DNA of 64,000 nucleotides from Xenophilus sp. L33 (GTDB lineage: Bacteria > Pseudomonadota > Gammaproteobacteria > Burkholderiales > Burkholderiaceae_C): contig NZ_LMUW01000188.1 in NCBI RefSeq assembly GCF_009765735.1, forward strand, positions 1 through 64,000. Reading direction: 5' to 3'. Below the pieces are notes generated by a model. The model saw only the letters and a list, made by a program, of their open reading frames with translations, searched no databases and was not told the origin of the DNA. Below are positions 41,529 through 49,645 of the stretch, one piece after another (position 1 is the stretch's first letter; each line of letters opens with the position of its first letter). Made by a program: the position numbers and the translations under genes.

Positions 41529-43742
41529 ATGGCCAGCGACGGACCCGTTCGGGTCGCCGTGATCGGCGGCGGCTGCGCCTCCGTGACCGCGGCCTTCGAG
41601 CTGACGCGGCCCGAGCACCGCGGCAAATACCAGGTCACGGTCTACCAGCAGGGCTGGCGGCTCGGCGGCAAGGGCGCATCCGGCCGCGGCCCGGCCGGTC
41701 GCATCGAGGAACACGGCCTGCACGTGTGGCTCGGCTTCTACGAGAACGCGTTCCGGCTGCTGCGCGAGTGCTACGAGGAGCTCGGACGCGACCCGGCGAC
41801 GCATCCGATGGCCGGCTGGCGCGATGCCTTCTTCCCGGATTCGCACGTGGGCATCGCCGCACCGCGACCCGGCAGGAGCGACGGGGGCGAGCGTGACTGG
41901 CAGCACTGGACCGCCTTCTTCCCGCCCGCCGACGGGCTGCCGGGCGATCCGCTCGCCGGTGCCAACCCGTTCACGCTCAAGAGCTACCTGGTGCATGTCG
42001 CCGCGCTGCTGCGCACGCTTCTGGTGGGCCTGCGGACGCAGCGCGCGTCGCCAGGCGACGACCGCGAAGCCGCTCCGGCCGGTGAAGCCGATGCGCCTTC
42101 GAGCGGCCAGGTCGAATCCTTCGTCTCGCAGGTCGCCGCCTGGTTCCGCTTCGGCGCGCTCACCGCGGCCGCCGGATTGACCGAGGCGGCCGCGCTGGTC
42201 GAGGTGGTGGTCAAGGCCCTGCCGCTCTATCCGCAGAACCTGGCCTTGCGCTGGCTCGAATCGATCGCCGGCATCGCACGCGCGCAACTCGAAGGCGTGC
42301 TGTGCGCCGACGAGAACACCCGCGTGAAGTGGGAAATCATCGACCTGGTGCTGGCGATCCTGGTCGGTGCGGTGCGCTTCCGGCTGCTGCTCGAGCCGCG
42401 CGGGCTGGAAGCCATCGACGACTACGAATGCCGCGACTGGCTGCGCCTGAACGGCGCCTCCGAGCGCTCGCTCGACTCGCCCTTCATCCGCAGCCTCTAC
42501 GACCTGGCGCTGGCCTACGAGGACGGCGATGCCGGGCGGCCGGGCCTCGCTGCCGGCCAGGCCCTGCGCGGGTCGCTGCGCATGTTCTTCACCTACCGCG
42601 GCGCGATGTTCTGGAAGATGCGCGCCGGCATGGGCGACGTGGTCTTCGCGCCCTTCTACGAAGTGCTGAAGCGGCGCGGCGTGCGCTTCGCGTTCTTCCA
42701 TCGGCTGGAGAACGTCGCGCTGCCGCCGCAGGAGTCGCTGGCGCCGGGCGAGCGGCCCTATGTGCAGGCGCTCGAATTCGAGGTCCAGGCCCGCGTCGAG
42801 GGCGGCGGCGAATACCGGCCCCTGGTCGACGTCAAGGGACTGCCCTGCTGGCCCGCCCTGCCCGACTACGACCAGCTGGTCGACGGCGCGCGCCTGCGGC
42901 AGGAAGGCCGGCAGTTCGAATCGCCGGCGGAGAGACGCGACGTCACCGGCCTCCGGCTCGAGGTCGGCCGCGACTTCGATTTCGTGGTGCTGGGGGTGAG
43001 CGTCGGCGTGATCCCGCAGGTCTGCCGCGAGATCCTTTCGCGCGACGAACGCTGGCGAACCATGGTCGAGAAGGTCAAGACGGTCGCGACCCAGGCCTTC
43101 CAGCTCTGGCTGCGCGAAGACATGCGGCAACTGGGCTGGCATGCACCGGCCGTCACCCTGTCGGGCTTCACCAAGCCCTTCGACACCTGGTCGGACATGA
43201 GCCACCTGGTCGATGCCGAGGACTGGGGCGCGGCGCCGCCGAAGGCCGTGGCCTACTTCTGCGGCGTGCTGCCGGATGCCTCGGTGCCTGCGGCGCACGA
43301 CGCGGCGAACTCATCGGCTCAGGACGCTCAGGAAGCGCTCCGGCGCGAGCAGGTCTTCGGCCACGCGGTGCGCTTTCTCGACACCCAGGTCGCAGGCCTC
43401 TGGCCGCGCGCCGCCGGACCGGACGGCTTTCGCTGGGAGCTGCTCGCGGATGCCGCTGGCGAGGCGGAGGGCGTCCGAGACGCCCGGGCCTTGCGTTCGC
43501 AGTATTGGGCCGCCAACGTGAATCCGAGCGATCGCTACGTGCTGGCACTGCCCGGCAGCCTGCGCCATCGCATCTCGCCGCTGGACAACAGCTACGACAA
43601 CCTGACGATCTGCGGCGACTGGACCGACTGCGGCTTCAACGAAGGCTGCGTCGAGGCGGCGGTCATCTCGGGCCGGCTCGCGGCCCATGCCATCGCCCAT
43701 TGGCCGAGGCTCGCCGACATCATCGGCTACGATCATCCATGA
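41529..43742 (+). CDS. Large FAD-dependent oxidoreductase (phytoene-desaturase/amine-oxidase type)
   Basis: Protein of 737 residues. The N-terminal Rossmann fold has VAVIGGGCASVTAAFEL (9-25) followed by QGWRLGGKGAS, and the C terminus has the second FAD segment LTICGDWTDCGFNEGCVEAAVISGRLAA, both as in carotenoid desaturases and hydroxysqualene-type oxidoreductases. A long central insert (about 150-330), hydrophobic in places, makes it larger than the usual 450-550 residues. It likely desaturates or dehydrates an isoprenoid; the next genes encode a prenyl synthase and a tandem decarboxylase-like protein. Strong start (AAGGAGCGAGG). Confidence 0.87.
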   Translation: MASDGPVRVAVIGGGCASVTAAFELTRPEHRGKYQVTVYQQGWRLGGKGASGRGPAGRIEEHGLHVWLGFYENAFRLLRECYEELGRDPATHPMAGWRDAFFPDSHVGIAAPRPGRSDGGERDWQHWTAFFPPADGLPGDPLAGANPFTLKSYLVHVAALLRTLLVGLRTQRASPGDDREAAPAGEADAPSSGQVESFVSQVAAWFRFGALTAAAGLTEAAALVEVVVKALPLYPQNLALRWLESIAGIARAQLEGVLCADENTRVKWEIIDLVLAILVGAVRFRLLLEPRGLEAIDDYECRDWLRLNGASERSLDSPFIRSLYDLALAYEDGDAGRPGLAAGQALRGSLRMFFTYRGAMFWKMRAGMGDVVFAPFYEVLKRRGVRFAFFHRLENVALPPQESLAPGERPYVQALEFEVQARVEGGGEYRPLVDVKGLPCWPALPDYDQLVDGARLRQEGRQFESPAERRDVTGLRLEVGRDFDFVVLGVSVGVIPQVCREILSRDERWRTMVEKVKTVATQAFQLWLREDMRQLGWHAPAVTLSGFTKPFDTWSDMSHLVDAEDWGAAPPKAVAYFCGVLPDASVPAAHDAANSSAQDAQEALRREQVFGHAVRFLDTQVAGLWPRAAGPDGFRWELLADAAGEAEGVRDARALRSQYWAANVNPSDRYVLALPGSLRHRISPLDNSYDNLTICGDWTDCGFNEGCVEAAVISGRLAAHAIAHWPRLADIIGYDHP

Positions 43743-43779
43743 CCCCTCGGGGCACACCGGCGACCCACGGAGACTTCGA

Positions 43780-44571
43780 ATGAGCACGAGCGAGCGACTT
43801 CATCGAACCGACGCCGAGCGCACGGCCCCCCTGCGAGACGCCAGCACCTACCTGCGCGATCCGCCCTCCGACGACGCCGACCCGCACGCACCCGATTCGC
43901 CCGAAGCCGCGGTCGCGCACGGCGTGCGCCAGGGCTACAAGGTGATCGAGGAGCAGATCCTGCAGGGCAAGCTGCTGGCGCAGCGCCTGGGCAAGGCCTC
44001 GGGCGGCCTCGGCGGCCTCGGTGGTTTCGGCGGTGCGGGTGCGACCGCCTCGGCCGAGGTCAACGGCCTGGTCGAGCGGGTGCTGGGCCTCTACAAGGAC
44101 GTCGGCAAGCTGTGCGTCGAGGCGGTCGAGACGGCGGCGCGCAATCCGTCGCTGCGCTCGGGCTTCGCGGGCTTTCCCGGTTTCGGCGGTTTCAGCGGCT
44201 CCAGTGGTGCCTCGGGCACCGCCTCGGCTTCGCCCGATGCTGCGCAGCCTGCTTCGCGCGGCGCCGCCGCCGAGCCGACCGCGGTCACGCGCTTCACGGT
44301 CGAGGTGGCTTCGCGCCGGCGCGCCCAGGTTACGCTCGACCTGCGCCGCACGGCCTCCGCCTTCGTGCCGCGGGTGCACGCGCTGCACGCGGCGGACCCG
44401 TCGATCCCGCCGCTGACCACGGTGTCCTTCGAACACGACGCGGCGCTCGGCGAGCCGATGCTGCGCGTCGAGGTGCCCGACACCCAGCCCGCGGCGCTCT
44501 ACACCGGCGTGGTGGTCGACAGCGCCAGCAACGAGCCGCGCGGCAGCGTCACCGTTCGCCTGCAGGCCTGA
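43780..44571 (+). CDS. Unknown protein of the isoprenoid cluster
   Basis: Protein of 263 residues with three parts: a polar N-terminal segment (1-50), a helical region with Gly-rich runs (GGLGGLGGFGGAGA, about 70-85) and an Ala/Ser linker, and a C-terminal beta-rich domain (about 165-263; FTVEVASRRRAQVTLDL, PMLRVEVPDTQPAALYTGVVVD). The helical part resembles phasin or poly-beta-hydroxyalkanoate-associated sequences only in general character. No named family recognised. It lies 37 bases after the FAD oxidoreductase and 6 bases before the prenyl synthase, so it is part of the same operon. Confidence 0.75.
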   Translation: MSTSERLHRTDAERTAPLRDASTYLRDPPSDDADPHAPDSPEAAVAHGVRQGYKVIEEQILQGKLLAQRLGKASGGLGGLGGFGGAGATASAEVNGLVERVLGLYKDVGKLCVEAVETAARNPSLRSGFAGFPGFGGFSGSSGASGTASASPDAAQPASRGAAAEPTAVTRFTVEVASRRRAQVTLDLRRTASAFVPRVHALHAADPSIPPLTTVSFEHDAALGEPMLRVEVPDTQPAALYTGVVVDSASNEPRGSVTVRLQA

Positions 44572-44577
44572 GCCCGC

Positions 44578-45627
44578 ATGCAAGACGCCGCCGCCGAAGG
44601 TGTCCGCACGCCGACCCTGGTGCGCGAGACGCTGGCCGAATACGGCGCGGTCACCCGCGAGGCGGTGCTGCGCTACCTGCCCACCGGCGCGCCGCAAGGC
44701 TACCTCTACGACCTCGTCGCCGACTATCCGCGGCGCGGCGGCAAGATGATGCGCTCGAGCCTGTGCATCGCCACCGCGCGGGCCTTCGGCGCACCGCTCG
44801 AGGACGCGGTCGGCACCGCCGCGTCGATCGAGCTGCTGCACAACGCCTTGCTGGTGCATGACGACATCGAGGACGAGAGCGAGCAGCGGCGCGGCCGGCC
44901 GACCCTGCATGCACTGCACGGCATCCCGCTGGCGCTGAATGCCGGCGATGCGCTGGGCCTCCTGAGCCTGCGGCCGCTGGTCGACAACATCGAGCGCATC
45001 GGCAGCCGGCGGGCGCTGCGCATCCTGCAGGAAAGCGAGCGCATGGCCTGGGAGTCGGCCGAGGGCCAGGCGATGGAGCTCGGCTGGCGCCGCGACAACT
45101 GCAACGGCCTGAGCGACGCCGACTACCTGAGGATGGTGCTCAAGAAGACCTGCTGGCTGGCCACCATCCACCCGTGCCGGGTCGGCGCGCTGATCGGCGG
45201 GCCGGGCGACATCGACCTCGACCGGTTCATCCGCTTCGGCTTCTTCCTCGGCGTGTCCTTCCAGATCCAGGACGACCTGCTGAACTTCGTGGCCGACGAG
45301 CGCTACGGCAAGGAACTGCACGGCGACCTGGTCGAGGGCAAGCGCACCTTGATGGTCAACCATGCCTATCGCCGCGCGACGCCGGCGCAGCGCACCCGGC
45401 TGGCCGAGATCCTCGACCCGGCCGGCGGCAAACGCACCGAGGCGCAGGTCGACTGGATTCGCGACCTGATGGCCACGCACGGCTCGGTCGACTACGCGCG
45501 CGGCATCGCCCACGGCCTGGCCGGCGCGGCGCTGCACGAATTCGACGGCGTCTTCGGCGGCCTGCCCGAGACGCGCGACAAGGCCTTCGTCCGGGGCCTG
45601 GTCACCTGGGTGTTCGAGCGCACCTGA
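44578..45627 (+). CDS. Trans-isoprenyl diphosphate synthase
   Basis: Protein of 349 residues of the polyprenyl synthetase family. The first Asp-rich motif is DDIED (95-99) and the second DDLLN (232-236), where the fifth residue is Asn in place of Asp; GKRT follows at 254-257. RGGKMMR (53-59) is the diphosphate-binding loop. The residue five before the first motif is Ala, not Phe/Tyr, which by the family rule allows a product longer than farnesyl diphosphate. It probably supplies the chain used by the FAD oxidoreductase and the tandem decarboxylase-like protein beside it; product unproven. Confidence 0.92.
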   Translation: MQDAAAEGVRTPTLVRETLAEYGAVTREAVLRYLPTGAPQGYLYDLVADYPRRGGKMMRSSLCIATARAFGAPLEDAVGTAASIELLHNALLVHDDIEDESEQRRGRPTLHALHGIPLALNAGDALGLLSLRPLVDNIERIGSRRALRILQESERMAWESAEGQAMELGWRRDNCNGLSDADYLRMVLKKTCWLATIHPCRVGALIGGPGDIDLDRFIRFGFFLGVSFQIQDDLLNFVADERYGKELHGDLVEGKRTLMVNHAYRRATPAQRTRLAEILDPAGGKRTEAQVDWIRDLMATHGSVDYARGIAHGLAGAALHEFDGVFGGLPETRDKAFVRGLVTWVFERT

Positions 45628-45644
45628 TCCGCAAGGAGCCGCAC

Positions 45645-48600
45645 ATGACGGAGCCATCGAACAAGCCGCGCTACATCGACGTGAACCGCGACGTCCTGTC
45701 GGTGCGGCCGCCCTTCCTGATGACCGGCGTCACGGCCCGCGTGTTCCCGCTCAAGGCCAACATGGCGCGGCTCACGCAGTTCTGCGAGCAGTACCTCAAC
45801 ATGGACATCCCGCCGGAGATGGTCCGCTTCCTGCCCGCGGCGCCCTACGTCTACCTGATGATGCTGGACTACGGCAGCATGTCGCCGGCCTCGGTGCAGG
45901 CGCAGAACCTCGGCTGGGTCGCGCAGCACGAGGTGGCGTTCGCGGTGCCGCTGGAGCAGTGGCGCATGGAGGAAGGCCGCCTGGTGTTCAAGGGCTGGGC
46001 CTGCGTCTGCCCGTTCATCTTCGTCGACGACGAGATGTCGCTCACCACCGGCCGCGAGGTCTACGGCTGGCCCAAGGTGGCCGGCCGGGTCGACACCGAA
46101 AGCTCGCTGTGGGGCGCGCATCCGCTGAAGACGACGCGGGTCTTCGGCTTCAGCACCCACCTCTTTCCCAAGGTCTACGCCGGCGAGCCGGAAACGATGC
46201 AGGTGCTGCTGCAGGTCGACAGCGACGCGCCGCCCAGCTACGCGCGCGTGATCCCCGATCCGTCGAACCCGTGGTATCCGCTGAGCGCCGCGGCCAGCGC
46301 GATGCGCACCTCGATGTCGCTGATGGGCAGCGCCGCCGACATGCTGCTCGGCCTGCGCGTGCGCGGCTTCCAGACGCATCGCAATGCGGATTCGCTGATG
46401 GCGATGGCCGGCAAGGCCGGTGGCTACCTGGCGCAGCTGCTGCCGGGGCTGCTGCGGCCGGGCGCGCACGCCAATGGCGATGCGCGCGGCGGCACGCCGG
46501 GCCTGTCCTTCGAGAACATCACGCTCAAGCAGTTCCGCGACGCGCAGGAGCCCGATCAGGCCTGCTACAAGGCGCTGGTCAGCTCGACGATGGGCATCGA
46601 CCGGCTCAACAACAGCGGCCTGCTCGGCGACCTGAACCTGCTGCGCGGCGACGCCTCCGGCGGCTACACGCTGCGCATCCACCGCTACGCGTCGCAGCCG
46701 ATCATCGAGACGCTCGGTCTCGAAGTGGCCGCCACCGAGGGCGATGCGGTGGACGGCTCGGTCGCGTTGCTCAAGCCGGTGTTCCCGTTCTGGACCGACG
46801 TCGACCTCTTCTACGACGCCGGCCGCGTGATCTGTTCGCGCACCCACGGACCGGGCGACGACGACGGCGACCGCTGGACCGACGAAGGCCGCGGCGAGCA
46901 GGCTGCCGCTGTCTCGACGGTCGCGCCCGTCGCACCAGCACCGGCCAGCGGCGAGAGCGCCCACGCCTTCTACAACACCGCCCTCGGCGCGGCCACGCAG
47001 CCGGTGGCCGGGCCCTTCGAGTTCCCGGACGTCACGCTGCAGGTGTATCCGCTGCTGGCCGACCGAAAGAAGCTCGACGGCTTCCTCGCGCAGTACCTGA
47101 ACGAGCCGCTGACCGGCACGGGCCTGCGCTTCGAGCCCTTCGGCGACTACGTCTACCTGCTGGTCAACGTCACCGGCGACCAGCTCGGCACCATGTGGTC
47201 GTCGACCAACGACATCGGCTGGTGGGCCGAGCGCGAGGTCTCGTTCTACGTGCCGGTGAAGTGGTTCCGCGACGGCGTGCTGGTGAGCACGGCGATGGTC
47301 GCGCCCTTCGTCTACGCCAACAACGGCCGCGCGGTCATCACCGACCGCGAGGTGAACGGCCGGCCCTCGGTGGTCGCGACCATCGAGAGTCCGCGCGACG
47401 CCTGGCTCGACAGCTCGGGCCCGGCCCAGGCACGCAAGTACCTGCACCTGGAGACCGAGGCCTTTCCCGCCCTGCACCTCGGCCAGAAGAGCGAGCGCTG
47501 CACCCTGATCGACATCGACGAGCACGACGTGCTGCCCTACAACGACGACGTCGGCTGGCGGGTGATCGCCGAGGGCTGGGGCGAGACGCTGGTCGACGAC
47601 CTCAAGCGCAAGACCGCCGAGCATCGCCTCGAGGCCGATGCGGTGCGCGACGGCAAGGCGCTGGCGCTGGAGCTGCTGGCGCACGGCGCGCCCTTCAACT
47701 CGATCCACATCAAGCAATACCGCGACGCGGCCGACACCGACCGGGCCTGCTACCAGGCGGCGATCCACATCGAGCGCTCGATCACCGGCATCTACGACAT
47801 CCGCGAGATCGAGAACAAGGTGCACGTGCGCATCCATCGGCTCTCGGGCCATCCGATCGTCGAGACGCTCGGCCTGAAGGTGAAGAGCGTCGACGCGGGC
47901 GGCGGCCGGATCGTCGACAACCTGCAGCCGATCCGGCCGTTCTGGATGCGGGTATCGCTCAGGGAGAAGCTGGGCTCGGTGCTGGCCTGGCGTTCGATCG
48001 ACCCGCGATGGCAGGTGGCGCCCGTGGCGGCGGCCGCGACGCCTTTCTTCCAACGCCCGGGTGAGACCCGCGTCGGCGCCTCGCTGGCGCAGCCCGGCCT
48101 GCTCTGGCAGGGACTGCGCGATGCGGCGAACGACTGGCTGCGCGAGGCGCTGGCCGCGCAACTCGGGCGCATCCGCGTCACGGCGTCGGCGTCCGCGGGC
48201 GCGGGTGCGGGCGATGGGGAGATGATCGATCGGCTGCTGTCGATGCCCAGCGTCGATGCCTTCTGCGACTTCGCCTCGCTCGACCAGCAGATCGCGCTGG
48301 TGCAGGCCTGGCATCTCCGCCACCCGGACGAAGCGCCGCTGCCGGAGCACCTGCAGCGCCTCACCCACGCCCGCGCCGGCGAGGCGGTCGGGGCGCTGGA
48401 CGACGTGCAGCTCGTGATCGAAAGCATCCTCAGCGACGAATGGGAAAACTGGGGCAACCCGCGCCGCAACCACAGGCCCCCTGTGCCGCCCAAGCCCGAG
48501 CAGTGCGTGCCCTCCAGCTCGATCTACGGCGGCTCCTGGATCCTCAATCGCAACACCGCCGACTTCGTGGCCGAGCACGGCCTCGCGATCACGCCCGACG

Positions 48601-48653
48601 GCGCCAGCTGGTTCGTGGCGGCGCCCGCGCCGCCACCCGCACTTCAGCAATAG
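45645..48653 (+). CDS. Tandem acetoacetate-decarboxylase-like protein
   Basis: Protein of 1002 residues built from two acetoacetate-decarboxylase-like halves (about 25-420 and 460-800) plus a helical C-terminal part. Matching segments are REVYGWPKVAG (138-147) and REVNGRPSVVA in the second half, KQFRDAQEPDQACYKALV and KQYRDAADTDRACYQAAI, and SQPIIETLGLEV and GHPIVETLGLKV. The Schiff-base lysine of the family corresponds to Lys144; the second half has Ser575 there, so only the first half can be active in the classical way. The start follows GCAAGGAGCCGCAC. It is the last gene of the FAD oxidoreductase operon. Confidence 0.88.
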   Translation: MTEPSNKPRYIDVNRDVLSVRPPFLMTGVTARVFPLKANMARLTQFCEQYLNMDIPPEMVRFLPAAPYVYLMMLDYGSMSPASVQAQNLGWVAQHEVAFAVPLEQWRMEEGRLVFKGWACVCPFIFVDDEMSLTTGREVYGWPKVAGRVDTESSLWGAHPLKTTRVFGFSTHLFPKVYAGEPETMQVLLQVDSDAPPSYARVIPDPSNPWYPLSAAASAMRTSMSLMGSAADMLLGLRVRGFQTHRNADSLMAMAGKAGGYLAQLLPGLLRPGAHANGDARGGTPGLSFENITLKQFRDAQEPDQACYKALVSSTMGIDRLNNSGLLGDLNLLRGDASGGYTLRIHRYASQPIIETLGLEVAATEGDAVDGSVALLKPVFPFWTDVDLFYDAGRVICSRTHGPGDDDGDRWTDEGRGEQAAAVSTVAPVAPAPASGESAHAFYNTALGAATQPVAGPFEFPDVTLQVYPLLADRKKLDGFLAQYLNEPLTGTGLRFEPFGDYVYLLVNVTGDQLGTMWSSTNDIGWWAEREVSFYVPVKWFRDGVLVSTAMVAPFVYANNGRAVITDREVNGRPSVVATIESPRDAWLDSSGPAQARKYLHLETEAFPALHLGQKSERCTLIDIDEHDVLPYNDDVGWRVIAEGWGETLVDDLKRKTAEHRLEADAVRDGKALALELLAHGAPFNSIHIKQYRDAADTDRACYQAAIHIERSITGIYDIREIENKVHVRIHRLSGHPIVETLGLKVKSVDAGGGRIVDNLQPIRPFWMRVSLREKLGSVLAWRSIDPRWQVAPVAAAATPFFQRPGETRVGASLAQPGLLWQGLRDAANDWLREALAAQLGRIRVTASASAGAGAGDGEMIDRLLSMPSVDAFCDFASLDQQIALVQAWHLRHPDEAPLPEHLQRLTHARAGEAVGALDDVQLVIESILSDEWENWGNPRRNHRPPVPPKPEQCVPSSSIYGGSWILNRNTADFVAEHGLAITPDGASWFVAAPAPPPALQQ

Positions 48654-49645
48654 CCCACGCCGCGGTACCAGTCGATCGCCGCGCGCAGCGTGGCGTCGAG
48701 CGGCCGCGGTTCGACGCCGAGCGCCAGCTGTTCGGCACTGCGGGGCATCGCATGGCCGTCCAGCATCAGCAGCGGCGCGATCGCCGGCAAGGGCGACGGC
48801 CTTCCCAGCAGGGCCCAACCGGCCTCGGCCCAGAGCGCCCCCGCACCGACGAGCCGCGCCGGCACCCGCAGTTGCGGTGCGGACGCGCCGCCGAGCGCGC
48901 AGACCCGGGCGGCCAGCCGATCGGTGCGGCAGTCGTGGCCGGCCAGCGGAATCGGCCGGCGGAAGCGCTGCTGCGCCATGGCGGCGGCGAGGCTGGCGGC
49001 CACGTCGCGCACGTCGATCACGTTGGCCATGCGGGCCGTCATCACCGGGAGCTGCCCGGTCAGCAGCAGCGGGATGCCGCACTGCGCCACGGGCCGGCGG
49101 TCCCACGGTCCGAGGCAGGCGGCGGGATTCACGACCACCGCGCGCAGGCCGCTGCGGGCCGCGTCCAGCACCATCGACTCCAGTCCCGACTTGAGCGCGA
49201 AGTAGGGATGCAGGCGGCGTCGCCACTGTGCCTCGATCCCGGCGAGGACGCCCTCGCCGACCGGCCGCCGCAGCGTCGTGAAGCTGGACACATGGCCGAG
49301 CGTCGCTCCCTCGCGCGCGACGCTCCCGAGCAGCCGCGCCATGCGGCGCCTCGCCTCGTCGAGCCTCGCGGACGCACTGCCCGCGCCGATGCCGAACAGG
49401 TTCAGCGGATACGGCGAGGCGGCGTCGATCACCCATTCGTGGCCCGGCACCCAGGCTTCGATCAGGCCGGGCCGGTCGAGGTCGCCGTGCAGGACTTCGA
49501 CACCGAGCGCATCGAGCGCCGCGGGGCGCGCCTGGCGCGTGGCAGCGCTCACCCGCCAGCCTTGCGCCAGCAGTTCGCGCACGACCGCGTTGCCGAGGTG
49601 GCCGGTCGCGCCGAGCACCAGTGCGCGGCGGCCGGTGGCGGTCAA
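48644..49645 (-). CDS. NAD(P)-dependent epimerase/reductase (extended SDR)
   Basis: Protein of 333 residues. The cofactor loop is VLGATGHLGNAVV (9-21), and the catalytic YFALK contains the Tyr and Lys, with a Ser in GHVSSFTTL. It resembles dihydroflavonol-reductase-like and hopanoid-associated epimerases. Its ATG overlaps the stop of the upstream cyclase-ATPase gene (ATGA, 49645-49642), so the two are translationally coupled, and its 3' end overlaps the convergent tandem decarboxylase-like gene by 10 bases. A role in the same isoprenoid or lipid pathway is plausible but is inference. Confidence 0.87.
   Translation of the reverse strand: MTATGRRALVLGATGHLGNAVVRELLAQGWRVSAATRQARPAALDALGVEVLHGDLDRPGLIEAWVPGHEWVIDAASPYPLNLFGIGAGSASARLDEARRRMARLLGSVAREGATLGHVSSFTTLRRPVGEGVLAGIEAQWRRRLHPYFALKSGLESMVLDAARSGLRAVVVNPAACLGPWDRRPVAQCGIPLLLTGQLPVMTARMANVIDVRDVAASLAAAMAQQRFRRPIPLAGHDCRTDRLAARVCALGGASAPQLRVPARLVGAGALWAEAGWALLGRPSPLPAIAPLLMLDGHAMPRSAEQLALGVEPRPLDATLRAAIDWYRGVGYC

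Noticed and set aside
41529..45627. Interpretation as a standard carotenoid gene cluster
   Set aside because: No phytoene synthase, cyclase or ketolase is present, and the extra decarboxylase-like gene does not belong to carotenoid synthesis.
45492..49436. A minus-strand open frame of 1314 codons opposite the tandem decarboxylase-like gene
   Set aside because: It mirrors codon bias of the real plus-strand gene and has no recognisable domain.
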